From Saururus chinensis (taxonomy: Eukaryota; Streptophyta; Magnoliopsida; Piperales; Saururaceae), in contig CP141140.1 in NCBI GenBank assembly GCA_035235625.1, forward strand, positions 42,279,351 to 42,343,350: a DNA stretch of 64,000 nucleotides. Direction: 5' to 3'. The translations under genes were made by a program, and so were the position numbers. Of this stretch, positions 1 to 12,390 are shown one piece after another. The notes under the pieces are model-generated. The model worked only from the letters and a program-made list of their open reading frames with translations. It made no database searches and was not told the origin of the DNA. Positions within the stretch are counted from its first letter, which is position 1. Every line of letters begins with the position of its first letter.

Positions 1-3000
1 AAGTCTCAAATATAGTGATCTAACTTCAGGCCATGAGAGAACACCTAAGAACTTCATTTATGATACAACTTAAGAATCATAAATTCTGCATCGCCAAAAA
101 AAATAAAAAAACAGACCTTAAGAGAGTTCTTCGGTAAGATTTACTTTCTACACTCGGTCTAGCATAACACAATGCCGATCAGAATTCATTTTTGAGCTTT
201 TTCTTCTATGAAGATTTAGCTGTTGAGGATTAGGTGATGAAAAAGCATTTGGTTGTGCATCTAGCGGTTGTTCCGGCAACACCGAATGGATGAATTTCTT
301 TCTAGAACCAATGTGAGTGCAGAATTGTTTAAGAAGCTCCCGACCAGTCTTCCACTTTAGCAAAATTTTGATACGAGTTTTGTTGTTCAAACCATTTATT
401 CCAGCTTCTTGTTGGTCAAAGAAATGCCTATATTAATGCCTAATCCCAAAAATAAAATCATAAGGAAAAGAAGATCTTTAAATGTTTTTTTCTTAATATA
501 CTTATTTAAACACTATTGACAGGGTATTCTGGATAATGTAGGATCTCAGTGTATATCAGGGTGAAGGTATCACAGCTCAAAACATTAACTGTTTTTGCTG
601 ATGCCAACTCCCTCAGCTACACAAAACATTTATTCTGCTTTCAATTTTATGTAATAAACAAGAGGTCAGACATCAAGAATATTTGGTTAACAGGGAAAGA
701 AGAAGATAATATTCTTGTGTGCTCTGTATATATGAATTAATGTATGCAGGGGCAGTTCTGTCACACAAGTCCGCTGGATTCCAAAATATTGCCAGATTTG
801 TTCCAGCTTGATAGCTGCTGGATCTTGACTATGTTCCGATCTTAGTAGATTATTCTTTGCCTCATTCTAGTTTTACAGCTTAGCATAGAGCCTTGATTTA
901 TTTACATTCTTGTAATAGTTGATACAAAAGTTCTTATAATTAAGGGATGTTTGTGTAGAAAATTTTAATAAGATTTCATCGTCTCAATTTTGGTTCAAAT
1001 TAATGGAATCATGTCTCCTACCAACTAATTAAGCAAAGATTCATTCTTTAATTGTCGATTCACTTTTGAGATTTTTCAACTCTTTTGAAGAATTTGCAAT
1101 GACTCCTCTTTTATTTATTGTGTGAGAATTTTATCTTAAAGTTACGTGTCTTCACTAATCCATCATTAATATGTGCATAAAGCTTTTTGGTGAACTCTCT
1201 AGGAAAATAATAATAATAGAAATCTCTTTTTTTCTCAATTATTTTCTAAAGTTTCTTCTCTTCAAATTTGTGATTCTCTAGCCTTTATATAGAGCTCTAA
1301 GTCAGTTTAAAAATTTGACTCCAATAAGGAGTAAAATTTCTTCTAAAAAGCTTAAACTAGGTAACTATAACTACTAATGATGAATTTTTCTAAACGACGA
1401 TCGATCATTCATTGTTTCCTTTGGGCACAACTCTATTAGTGATCAATTGGTCACTAAGGTGATCAATCAATAAACTCATGGTCTATTTTATAAAGGGTTG
1501 TTTCAGGCACCGATCGATCTTTTGTTGAAACAATCTAGCGATTCAACATTGTTCTAGTGCTACAATATTGTTCCAGTGTTAATAATCAATTGATTCAACC
1601 TGTATAATTTTCAGCAATCTATCAATTACACAATAGTTTTATAGTTTTTCCCACTTTACCCTAATTCGTTTTGAAACTCCAAAAAATTATTTCCTAAACC
1701 ATCCTAAGTGATTTATATATATGAGTGTGCAAAATTAATTTTTTTAGCTTCAACACTCTTAGTTTTCAACCTTGATCCATAAGAACATGTCTGCTCTTAT
1801 TTTTTAAGCCTGTAAATTTTAAATTCGACTCGATCACAATTAAATCAAGTCATATTCTTAAAGCTAGTTATTATATATGTGAAGTTTCGACATAGTTTTT
1901 GATCATTGAAATTAGTTAATTACAATACATATGTTTCATATGTTGTTTTAATCTCTCCCTATGACTATTTTTTGACAAACTACTACAAGATTGAAAATTA
2001 AATATAAATTACAACCTTTAACATAGTGCAATTACTTTCATTTTGTACACATGACTTGACAACACTAAGACTTAACACAAAAGATTTGGAATTGATCTTA
2101 AAAAGTTTTGTATAAATATATATTTATCCTGCACACTCATAGTAAAAGATATTTTTGCATAGTACTGTTCAAATAAGTATAAAAATAAATACTTTGATTT
2201 TTATTAATTACTTCTCCCCCCTTTTTAAACAAAAAGTGAATAAGTAATCATAAAAAATACGCAATTAAGCACAATCAAGCCAAAACTAGCACCATAAGAC
2301 ATAAAATAATCAAATTATAAAGCAAAACATACATGTTCATCATATATCCCATAACATTATTAGTTTCAAAAGACATCCCATAGTTATATGAAACATAAAA
2401 TGAACTGAAAACAAGAATATATAAAAAAAGTGATACAAAAATAACATAAAGAAACTCAAACATCTCCAACCTCATCATCACCATCATCATCAAAATGCCC
2501 ATGCTTACTATCTACATGTGGGGATATGTTTCTTAACATCCTTCTGATGTCGGAAAAACTAAGACATCTCATATTTCAAAGCAATGAACTTCACATGCAT
2601 CACTGGTCTATCCAGATGATATAAATGTATTTGTTGTGCTGGATCATCTACTGAAAATTACTACTCTATCATGTCCCCTAGTATGAGACATCATGTGTCT
2701 CGCAACTGCAACATCAATAGGTCCATCCTAACTATTGTAGGCTTTGCTCGTGGGATATCGTGATGTACAGAGAAGAATGCCTCACATAGAATGTACAAAT
2801 ATGGTAGTATCTCATGAGTATGACTATTTAGAAAGGTCATAATCCTACCAAATATGTTCATGGAAAATCTAACTTTGGCTCTAGATCTGACAAAAGAAAT
2901 AGAATCCTATCCATTCTCTTATCCACTCTCTCCTTCCTTGTGCTCCAAATATCATACTCAGCTATCACATAAAGAAGGTGATAGCTAGTTGTCATTGAAT

Positions 3001-3300
3001 AATGAGTAAGGAGTGATGCATCCAAGTCTTTGCCTCTGGTAGGCCTGTCAATTTACCAGTCAACAGACTATCTCACATAGAAGTAAATCTATCAAAGTGT
3101 GAATATCTGAGCAGTCTCCTCTCACACTAAAGAAACTCTACAATGATGCGTGACATGAATTTGAGTACCTCCTGCAACTCTTACTAAAGTATCATGGTCA
3201 TCCAATCTAAAGGTGGGGTACCACTAATGGAAGAGGTGGGGGTAGATGCATTGATCTGTGGTATATAATCCTAAAATACTCCATCCAGTATGGTCGAGCC
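1..3300. other. AT-rich stretch, no gene recognised
   Basis: I see only short open frames, no splice-supported exons and no terminal repeats. Between about 2,500 and 3,200 the minus strand gives stop-interrupted peptides of the sort left by decayed retrotransposon proteins, but no domain motif was clear enough to name. This stretch could be the interior of the element whose LTR-like repeat begins near 3,308. Confidence 0.5.
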
Positions 3301-3307
3301 ACTATCC

Positions 3308-4330
3308 ACACCATGGCAGGTGTCATAGGTGTGAAGCTATGCCTAGAGTTCATACATGTGATGGCCTGGCTGCACCCCGCAACCAACAGCCACTCTCATA
3401 CCTTCCCACTCATATGCGCAAGGGAAAACACAAGCAAACAACAACAACAAGCCACAAGTCATCCTAGTGCAAGGACTCTGCCTAAGCTATATTTCAGTCC
3501 GTTGAAATACAATGGTAGGGAGAGGGCAAAGGCTAATCCACCAGGCTGAAAGCTCTCTCTCAACTCCATAGTTCACTGTGCTTGAACAAAACAGTCCTCT
3601 ATCTATCACCAATCAGCCATGGCTATGCTTACTCTCTCCCTTATATAGACTTCAGCCCAAAGGCCGGTCCTTATGCTACTAGGAGTTACATAACCCACCC
3701 ATATAAGAGTTCTCACCATGACCAACTCTCAGCCCAACAAGCAGTCTACCCCAGCCCAAATCAGGAAACCTCTAGGGAGTCCATTTTCGACTAGGAATCT
3801 AGTGCCCTATTGCCTTTAAGAGTTCGATCCGTCCAGGGAACTCACTGCCTCGACTCCTACTCGATTGTCCTACATAAGTGAATCTTGTTCGCCTTAGGAG
3901 TCCATCCCTAAGTCCAAGTAGCGCCTAGCTTCACTACTACAATCCTGCCCATGCAAGGACTCCTTGTCAGCTTGCTCCGCAAGGCGAGTAGTCCCTTCTG
4001 GAACACCTCCAACACTGCTCCAGCATCCGTCCGTGCCCCTAGGTTGTCCATTACCCAAGCATACTTGGCTGTCCGCTGCCAAGTTTATGGATTAGCTGCC
4101 CCCTTTTCCCATCCACCAAGTTAAGGGGCTAACAGGCCTTCCCCACTTGAATTCTTCAACATACTCGTCGAAGCCCCTTTCCCAGGTGCTCTGATTGAAG
4201 CTCTTAAGCCTTCTGCCTCACTGAACCCGCCAAGTAAGCAGCTAACACTTCCCATCACACCACGACCAAGTCATCTTTTGCCCAGCCTAAGTTCGCCTTC
4301 GGCTAAACTCGTGGAGAAACTTCAAAAACA
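3308..4330 (-). mobile_element. LTR-like repeat, copy A
   Basis: The left edge resembles the left edges of two other regions, 30,785-31,885 and 38,685-39,725: each starts with a TGTCAYAGG-like block. Copies A and B also share a block containing GTGATGGCCTGGCTGC. Copy A carries a TATA box on the minus strand near 3,636-3,648 (CTATATAAGG), at a place like the TATA boxes of the other two, which suggests a minus-strand LTR. Copy A is the most diverged and I could not fix its right edge or a target duplication. Its right part overlaps what would be the promoter and 5' end of the C2-lipase remnant that starts at 4,359. Confidence 0.4.
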
Positions 4331-5115
4331 ATCAAAAATTTGAAGCTCTCTTGGCAACATGGCCGCTCTCAGCAGCTGCCACCACCCGCTCGGCTCCACC
4401 CGTGCCGTTTCCTCTTCTTTGTGGGCTTCGCTCCTCGTCCTCTAGAAGCTCTTCTTCGCTTCCTTCTCCGGCCGGTTAGCTTCCAGGCATAGTAGCATAA
4501 ACGTCAGATTTCTTCGGCGCAAGCAAAGCTGGCGGAGTTCGAATTCCATTTGTTGTCTATGCCAGACGAACCCGCAAATCGCTCAAGAGTCTTCCAAAAA
4601 AAGCGATGAGCCACCAACTTTCAACCTCATTCTCGCCGTCGTTTTAGCTGGATTCGCTTTTGAAGCTTACTCGAGCCCATCAGTGCAACTTTTTGTTTTT
4701 ACCATTTATGAGATTTTTGTGGTCCTTTTCAGCTCATTGTTGCATCATGTTTGAACTTCAAATGTATTTGTTATTATGCTTGACAAGAAAATGTGGGAGC
4801 TCGCGAAGTGGATGCTGCAGATTGCCTAACGGTTTATCTTTCCTTGTAGGATATTCCGATATGCTCATTCAGATATAGATGTTAGGATTTTGACCTTTTC
4901 CGTTTTGATGATTTCGGCATCTTAGTTTTATTGTTGATTAGGTTCTTTCTACATGAGGTGTACGATGGTCAGCTGTTTGTAAAGGTGAAAAAAGGTTTGG
5001 ATCTTCCTATCATGGATCCCTGGGTAGGGTCTCTCTTTCTCTAACCTTTTTACTTGTAGTGGAGAAAATGATTCAAGTGAGATTCACTCCCGTATGAATT
5101 ACTGGATTTCTGATA

Positions 5116-5219
5116 GTCCCTCCAGTCTATATTAATGGCTCCATTTGATTTTTCAAAATGAACTAAAATTAGTTCATTTTAAAAAACTAAATGGAGCTAT
5201 TAATGTCGGATGGAGGCAG
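5116..5219. mobile_element. Stowaway-like MITE 1
   Basis: A 104-bp element flanked by TA on both sides (5,114-5,115 and 5,220-5,221). The ends, GTCCCTCCAGTC and its near complement, resemble the CTCCCTCCGTC ends of Tc1/mariner-type Stowaway elements, and the interior folds on itself. It lies in intron 3 of the C2-lipase remnant, next to a second copy. Confidence 0.65.
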
Positions 5220-5232
5220 TATTAATTTTGTA

Positions 5233-5416
5233 CTCCCTCCGTCATTTAGAAAAAAAGTTTGTTCCATATTAATAGCTCCATTTTGTTCAACTTAAGTGAT
5301 TGGGTATTTAGAAAAGAGCTTCATAACTTATTTCCCTCTCTCTTAGATGTGAGTTTCACCATCCAATAAAAACCACTATTTTTCCAAATGGAGCAATTAA
5401 TATAGGACAGAGGGAG
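5233..5416. mobile_element. Stowaway-like MITE 2
   Basis: A 184-bp element between TA dinucleotides (5,231-5,232 and 5,417-5,418). It starts CTCCCTCCGTC and ends GACAGAGGGAG, the classic Stowaway terminal inverted repeat. It sits 13 bp from the previous element in the same intron. Non-coding. Confidence 0.85.
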
Positions 5417-5689
5417 TATGTCTTACGTTTGTACTGTACATGTCTTTTCGCGAGTTAAACCAAAGCTCTATCCAACTATACGAATGTGGTGTTTAAAGGC
5501 GATGTACTGATGCTTGTTGTTTTTATGGCTGACTCAGCTGTTGGACTCTGAACTTTTTATTGAATTATATTATGCCCAGGGAACAAGTGATTCGTACGTT
5601 GTGATGCAATTTGATGGTCAAGTTGCAAAAAGCAACATCAAGTGGGCTAAATTGCAATTCCTAAGTGGGCTAAATTACAACATTAAGTG

Positions 5690-6606
5690 AGTGTCCTTCA
5701 GAAAAGTAGCAAGGTCTGTTAGGGTGAAACCTATTACACAGTGGTTCTCCGATTTCTTCTCTTCACTCACTAAAGGTTGTGTTTCAATCCGCTTTTGGAT
5801 CTTGCGGTTACTATCATTGTCTTTAAACAAAGACTCTCATTTTTCCTTATCGAACTTGGTGTCACTGCTCTGGCCTCGGTTTCCTTGCTCCACTAAAAAT
5901 CCCTTATGGTCTTGTTCCAAAATAGATGCTAACTCCACTGCTTTAGCAAAAGTGGAAGGCTGGAAGCCTACTACTTTGCTTCACAGGCTATTATTCAACC
6001 TTCTTACGAATTTTTGCGCCTTCTTCAACTCAGTAGGACAAGTGTCAATAGCAAAGCGCTGAAGTTGGACGAACTTGTTCTCATATTGAACAACTATCAT
6101 CCCACCTTGCTAAAGATCTAGAAATTCTTTTTCTTTCTTCTCCTAAACATGAGTAAAATACTTGTAGTAATGAACTTCCCGAAACTCTTCCCATTTGATG
6201 CTATCGCTGTCTAGGAAGAAGTTCTTCTCCGATGTAGGGCACCAGAATGCGGCCTCTCCCGTCATTGCAAATATGGCTATTGACACCTTTCGATCTTTTG
6301 GTATCCTCATTACCTTGAAAATTCGTTATACTTCGAACGTCCATTTTTATGCATCTTCGGGGCCATTTTCGCAAGTGAAGGATGGTGCGATCTTCTTAAA
6401 TTGCCCTGGCTGGTTGTTCGTTTCACTTGATTTACTTTCTCCTGCCCCCTTGGACTGACTCATTTGATAGCCTTGTGCTTGGAGCCGCTCAGTCATCTTT
6501 TAAATCATTAGGTCGAGAAAAATTGAAGTAGAACCATGAGGCATGGTATCAACCGGGGTAGAACTATCGGATGGTAGTACATCTTCCCCACTAGTGGGTG
6601 ACATCT
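5690..6606 (-). pseudogene. gag: Ty3/gypsy gag remnant
   Basis: The minus-strand translation shows a Retrotrans_gag core: a WEEFREVHYYKYF block, then KEFLDL-QGGMIVVQYENKF, then SKVVGFQPSTFAKAVELA. That order is typical of plant gypsy Gag capsid regions. Several stops break the frame. The N-terminal side reads SPTSGEDVLPSDSSTP near 6,600, and the primer-binding site and LTR follow to the right in the expected order. Everything downstream of gag (nucleocapsid, protease, RT, integrase, 3' LTR) is missing at the 5,650-5,690 junction with the lipase remnant. Confidence 0.8.
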
Positions 6607-6845
6607 AAACATGGTTTCTAAAATATTTATACTTTCAAATATAATAAAAATAATTAAAAATAAAAAGTTAGATTTTTGAAATAAAACATTATCAGTCATA
6701 TATGCATATTTAATCAAATAAAAGATATCTACTAAAATTAGCAATAAAAAAATAACATGTAATAAATAATTCAAGTAATCGTAAAATAAAATATGCATGA
6801 TAATTTTTTTTAAAAAAAACATAGTTACTAATTTGTAGAGAGTGG

Positions 6846-6861
6846 AACCTTGGCTCTAATA
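6846..6861 (-). other. Primer-binding site of the Ty3/gypsy fragment
   Basis: On the minus strand this reads TATTAGAGCCAAGGTT, close to the TGGTATCAGAGC primer-binding site that pairs with the 3' end of initiator methionine tRNA. It lies five bases inside the LTR end at 6,867, as expected for minus-strand cDNA priming. Confidence 0.7.
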
Positions 6862-6866
6862 CTAAT

Positions 6867-8826
6867 TGTAGAGCTCTGACTTTTTAAATTTCTTTAAAGG
6901 TTGGAGTGCCGCAAATTTGTACTTCAAAGCGGGCCTAGATCAACTGTGCATAGAATAGTAACTTTTCATTAATTTAGGTAATTACAAAAAACTTTACAAA
7001 ATAAGGCCTATCGAGCCTTAACAAAATCAAAATCGTGCGCATCCCAAATTAATACATAACAAAAGAGCGTGATAAAGCATAGATCTTTCGAAGTGCTACG
7101 GGTAATCTTCATTAATATCGTCTCCTTCGGTCAGATCTACAGCGTCTAGGGGTCGGTGAGTATAATTCTACTCAATAGATAAGAGTTAAATTCTATAAGC
7201 ATGCTAAAACATAAGTATAAATAAAGATGCATAAAATATTCTTATAATAATTCATATTCAAAAGTTGACTTTAAAATAATATGATCGATCAATTGAATCC
7301 AATGCACTTCTTATACGAAAAGTAAGATAAAATAGTTCTTCACAGAATCCGATAAACTTGGATAATTTGTTCGTAGATGGAATCTGATAAATAATTCAAA
7401 ATCGGATAAAACATCATTCACATAATGTCGCCAATACCTAAGCGATATATGCCCGTGCTCGTGGGGCAATGGGATCAGAATGAAAAGGACCTTCCCACAA
7501 TATCCAACTTCATGAGCACGCCATATGCCATAATAGGTGGTACCTTGGAGTTATAACTCTACTAGATTTTGGGCTTTATACCAAATAACTACCCTTCAAA
7601 ACGAATCGTAGTTTTTGACTTTATACAAAATAACTACCCGTCAAATCCGGTATAATTATTCATAAAAGTAATTCAAATAATAATAATATCATAAAGTATG
7701 TATCATGATAAAATCCATCTTAGAGGTGTATGATACGCTATAATCTTAGCGTTCGCCCTACCTCTAATAGATATCATCCTTTTTCAAAATAATATTTATT
7801 ATAAGAGAAAAAAATCATGAAATATAGCGCCTAGTCATAGCACGGAATTAGAGCTTAAAACCACCAACCCTTCGTCCTTGAAATTGATCTGAGCAACGGC
7901 TGGTGGTCGAAGTCTTGTCTCATTTGTGGGCTTCGGAGCAGCTGGCGGAACCTCCCCTCATGCTAGGATAGTCTTCTTGTCCAGCTTGAGTGAGGCGGGC
8001 AAAACCTCCCCTATCGTTGGGGCAGTCTTCGCTTCTTGCTTGAGAGTGGCGTACAAGGCCTCCTCTTGCCCAGGGTCATTTTACCTTTTTAGAAAGTCTA
8101 ACTCAGAAAACAGACCCTCTCACGACATCGGGCACCCTCAGATTAGGTAGAAACGGTTTTTAAATGGAAGAAATTGGATAAGAGACAGCGTAGAAATGCG
8201 CATTTAAGCCTTAGAAACGGGCATATATTGAAATAAAAAAAGAGGAGGAAGGGAGATGGGCGAGTTGAGCTTCCCCCTTCCCTCCCCTTAAATAGCCAAA
8301 ACGGCCTGCCGGATGCGCGACATGCAGCGGCTGTAGGAGCAGGTGGCTCCTGCAGCACCATACTCAACTGTCGTACACTGCCGCATTTGCTTCAGCCAGC
8401 CAGTGTGTTAGCTCTAGCTTACACCAGTGCTGATGCACAAATTCTTTTTTTTTAATTTACTTTTTAAATTTAAATGAAGTTTATAACTTTAAACATGCGT
8501 AATACCTTACCCCGAACTTGGAATCGTACTTTCTTGGTACCGTTGGACTTGTATTGACAATCCATTTAAAACAAGACCACACAAGGTTATGTTTTCTCTC
8601 AATTTAAAGACGGCCCCGCCTATGGCGCATTTCCAAATGCCAAAATCTACTATCCCGGTGTCTGTCTAACACGTTTTTGGGCTTGATATGTTTGTCTCTC
8701 CAAGCCCTATCAAATATCTTAGGCTTCTTTAAACAAATCAAGTTCAAAATAGTCTAATTTTAAGAAAAAATTGTTAATGGGCCCAAATGCCCGAATTTCA
8801 AAACATTGAAATTCCAGGGAGTTACA
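6867..8826 (-). mobile_element. 5' LTR of a truncated Ty3/gypsy element
   Basis: Read on the minus strand, this 1,960-bp LTR starts TGTAACTCCCTGGAATTTC at 8,826, a start typical of plant gypsy LTRs, and ends CTCTACA at 6,867. A TATTTAAG promoter-like box on the minus strand lies near 8,290. No partner LTR exists in the window. Its outer edge abuts CACTA-like sequence directly, so the element probably inserted into or beside that CACTA element before the other side was deleted. Confidence 0.75.
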
Positions 8827-9098
8827 CAAGCCTCACAAATATCAAGTGTCGCTATTTGTTTTAAAAATTAATTTTATTTAATAAATAAGTATATACTAAA
8901 TAAATATTAAATTTTTTGAAATAAACTTCTTAAATATAATATATTCTCTTCAATATTTACTATTTGTATATATAATAAATAAATATTAAATTTTCAATAA
9001 AGGTAGCATCAATAATAGATTAAAATTTCACTATTTATATATATTATTTTTTATTTCTTAAATTTTAATATTAATTTTAAAATATAATTTATAATAAA

Positions 9099-11778
9099 AG
9101 GGAGAGTGAAGAGAGCAAGAGAGAGGAGGAGAGAGAGGGTAGAGAGAGGATGAGTTAAGAGAGAAGAGAGAGGGTGAGGAGAGAGAGAAGAGAGGGGGTG
9201 AGAAGTGAGGAGTGAGAGAGAGGATGAGGAGGATAGAAGAGACGGGGTGAGGAGTGAGAGAGAATAGATGGGTTGAGGAGAGAGAAGAGAGAGAAAGAGG
9301 GGAGAGAGAGGATGAGGATAAAAAGAGGGGACAGAAAGAAGGGAGAGAGATGAGGGGAGAGAGAAAGAGGATAGAGAGAAAGGATGAGGAGAGAGAGAAA
9401 GAGGGTAGAAAGAAAAGAGTGAGGAGTGAGAGAGAGGGTAAGGGGAGAGTGAAGAGAGAGAAAGAGGAGAGAGTGGGTGAGGAGAGAGAGAGTAGAGAGG
9501 GAATGGAGAGATGAGGGGAGAGAGAAAGAGGAAGAGAAGAGAGGACGAGAGAGAGGGAAGAGAGAGAGAAGAGAGAGGGAGAGAACAGAGGGGGTGAGGA
9601 GAGTGAGGAGAAAGAGAGGATGAGCAGAGAGAGAAGAGAGGGGGTGAGGAGTGAGAGAGAGTATGAGGAGGGAGAGAGAAGAGAGAGAGAAAGAGGAGAG
9701 AGAGAAAAGAGAGAGGGAGGAGAGAGAAGTGAGGGGTGAGGAGAGAGAGAGAGAAGAGAGGGGGTGAGGAGTGAGAGAGAGTAGAGAGTAGAGAGTAGAG
9801 AGAAAGAGGGGAGAGGGTGAGGAGAGAGAGAAGAGAGAGAGGGGAGAGAGGGTAGAGAGATAAGAGTGAGGAGTGAGAGAAGGAGTGTGGGGAGAGAGAG
9901 AAGAGAGAGAACAAGGGGGAGGTTGAGGAGAGATAGAGGATGTGGGGAGAGAGAGAAGAGAGAGATAGAGGGGAGTGAGAGATGAGGGGAGAGAGAGAAG
10001 AGAGACAAATAGGGGAGAGAGGGTGGAGAGAGGGAGATGAGGGGAGACAGCAATAGGGTAAGGAGAGAGAGGGCAGAGAGAGACGATGAGGAGAGAGAGA
10101 AGAGAGAGCAAGAGGGGAGTGAGGGTAGAGAGAGATATGAGGGGAGAGAGAGTGGGGAGAGATAGGATAGAGAGAGAGGATGAGGAGAGTGAGAGGGTAG
10201 AGAGAGGGTGATGAGGGGAGAGAGCGAGGAGAGAGAAAGAGGGGAGAGAGAGTGAGGAGAGAGAGGGGATGAGGAGAGAGAGAAGAGAAGAGAGAGATAG
10301 AGAGGGGAGAGAGGGTAGAGAGAGATGAGTGGAGAGAGAAAGAGGGGAGAGAGAGGGAGATGTGGGGAGAGAGAAATAGGGGGGAGAGAGGGTGAGGAGA
10401 GAGAGAGAGATGGAAGGAAAAAAATTTAATTATAAATTATTTTTGAAAATTTTTATAAATAAAAAATTTATAATATTATGCGTCGCTACTACGTCGGGGT
10501 AGTAGAGATGCGTAAGCTTATGCATTGCTACTACTTTGTGTAGTAGTAGGTAGCAACACATATAGTTATGCATTGCAACTACAATTGTTTTTTAAATATT
10601 AAATAAAAGAGAGAAAAGGGAGAAAGAGTAGAGATAAAAGAGGAGAAAGAGGAGATAGAAGAGAGAGAGGAGAGAGAGGAGTGTGGAATGACAAAGAAGA
10701 TAGGGGGTATGGAGAGAGAGAAAGAGGGGAGAGAGAGGGTAGAGAGAGAGAGGATGAGGAGAGAAAGAGAAGAGAGAGAAAATAGGATAGAGAGAGGGAG
10801 GGAGGAAAGAGAGAAGAGTAAGGAGTGGCGAAGAAGAGAGGTGGTGAGGGGAGAGAGATGAGAGAGAAAGATGTTAGAGAGAGAAGAGTGAGGAGCGAGA
10901 GTGGGAGTGAGGAGAGAGAGAAGAGAGAGAAAGTTGGGAGTGAGGGAAGAGAGAGATATGAGGGGAGAGAGAGTGGGGAGAGATAGGATAGAGAGAGAGG
11001 ATGAGGAGAGGGAGGGGGTAGAGAGAGGGAGATGAGGGGAGAGAGCGAGGAGAGAGAAAGAGGGGAGAGAGAGTGAGGAGAGAGAGGGGATGAGGAGAGA
11101 GAGAAGAGAAGAGAGAGATAGAGAGGGGAGAGAGGGTAGAGAGAGATGAGTGGAGAGAGAAAGAGGGGAGAGAGAGGGAGATGTGGGGAGAGAGAAATAG
11201 GGGGGGAGAGAGGGTGAGGAGAGAGAGAGAGATGGAAGGAAAAAAATTTAATTATAAATTATTTTTGAAAATTTTTATAAATAAAAAATTTATAATATTA
11301 TGCGTCGCTACTACGTCGGGGTAGTAGAGATGCGTAAGCTTATGCATTGCTACTACTTTGTGTAGTAGTAGGTAGCAACACATATAGTTATGCATTGCAA
11401 CTACAATTGTTTTTTAAATATTAAATAAAAGAGAGAAAAGGGAGGGAGAAAAGAGAGAGAGGGAGAAGAGAGGGAAGAGTGAGGAGTGACAAAGAAGAGA
11501 GGGGGTGAGGAGAGAGAAGAGAGAGAAAGAGGGGAGAGATGGTAGAGAGAGAAGAGTAAGGAGTGAGAGAGGGGTGAGGGGAGAGAGAAGAGAGAAGAGA
11601 GAGAAAGAGGGGTGAGGGTAGAGAGAGATATGAGGGGAGAGAAAATGGGTAGAGAGAGGATGAGGAGAGTGAGAAGGTAGTGAGATGGAGATGAGGGAAG
11701 AGAGGTATGAAGAAAGAGAGGAGAGAGATAGAGGGGAGAGAGGGTGAGAGAGAAGAGAGAGGGGGAGAAAGGGAGAGT
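9099..11778 (+). repeat. GA-rich purine tracts
   Basis: Nearly pure purine (GAGAGAG, GGGGAGAG, GATGAGG) over 9,099-10,419 and again 10,606-11,778, separated by an AT-rich block with a TATGCGTCGCTACTAC-type hairpin. It is too irregular for a simple microsatellite; units resembling GAGGAGAGAGAGAAGAGAGA recur with variation. Such mirror-symmetric purine runs can form triplex (H-DNA) structures in principle. Confidence 0.9.
10086..11445 (+). repeat. 822-bp-offset tandem duplication inside CACTA 1
   Basis: The block 10,086-10,623 recurs at 10,908-11,445 at a constant offset of about 822 bp. The repeated block contains the end of a purine tract, an AT-rich spacer and the hairpin TATGCGTCGCTACTACG. 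The two hairpin modules are almost identical, so the duplication looks younger than the surrounding purine tracts. Confidence 0.85.
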
Positions 11779-11924
11779 ATTATTTGTGACACACATTACT
11801 TTGCGTTGCAAATAATTCTTTTTTAGTGACAGAGACTAGTTGTGTCGCAAAAATTCACGACTTCATAGCAACGCTTCATTAGAAACATTGCAAATAATCC
11901 TGTTTTTGTGGCGGCCTTTGGAGG

Positions 11925-12390
11925 ACGGATTCCTTTCTCATCCATTCTCTCTCTACCCTCTGTTTCTCCTCCCCCCTCTCTCCTCCTTTCTATCTCTACC
12001 CTCTCTCTCCTCCCCTCTACCCTCTTTCTCTCTCCTTCTCGCTCTCATCCTTTCTCTCTCTACCCTCTCTCTCCTCCCCCTCTATCTATCCTCTCTCTCT
12101 CCTCTCTTTCTCTCTCTCTTCTCCTTCTCTCCTCCCTCTCTCCTCTCTCTACCCTCTCCTTTCTCTCCTCCTCTCTCTACCCTCTTCGTCTCTCCTTTCT
12201 CTCTCTTTCCTCCTTTCACTCTCCACCCTCTCTCCTCCCCCTCTCTCTCCTTCTCCTCCTCTTATCTCTCTCTTCTATCTCCTTTCTCTCCTCTATCTCT
12301 CTCTTCTCTTTTATCTCTCCTCCTCTCTTTCTCGCTCCTCTATTTCTCCTCTCTCTCCTTTCTCTCTATTTCTTCTCTCTTTTTAGCCCT
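11925..12390 (+). repeat. CT-rich pyrimidine tract
   Basis: About 465 bp of CTCTCTCC/CCTCTCTCTC sequence on the plus strand, the complement in kind of the purine tracts at 9,099-11,778. Strand polarity switches across a short segment at 11,790-11,920 that carries TTTGCGTTGCAAATAA-type motifs. The arrangement could pair as a very long imperfect hairpin. Confidence 0.85.

Larger units (their letters stand above)
4359..5646 (+). pseudogene. C2-domain class-3 (triacylglycerol) lipase, 5' remnant
   Basis: Four exons of the plant C2-plus-lipase family can be followed. Exon 1 (4,359-4,682) starts at ATG 4,359. It gives a Ser/Arg-rich plastid-transit-like leader and then the family block EPPTFNLILAVVLAGFAFEA. 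Exon 2 (about 4,788-4,845) gives ENVGAREVDAADC. Exon 3 (4,942-5,023) gives VYDGQLFVKVKKGLDLP and MDPW. Exon 4 (from 5,580) gives GTSDSYVVMQFDGQVAKSN, the calcium/lipid-binding C2 core. Known family members continue with the rest of C2 and then a GxSxG lipase domain; both are absent here. Breaks: an in-frame TAG at 4,443-4,445 in the leader, an exon 1/exon 2 junction whose phase does not match, and loss of homology at about 5,646 next to a Ty3/gypsy fragment. The family name comes from recall of conserved blocks, not from a search. It is a dead gene. Confidence 0.72.

Noticed and set aside
9051..10111. Long minus-strand open frames rich in Ser, Leu and Pro, about 290-330 codons
   Set aside because: They are translations of the GA/CT tracts, open in several frames at once, with no start context, domain or splice support.
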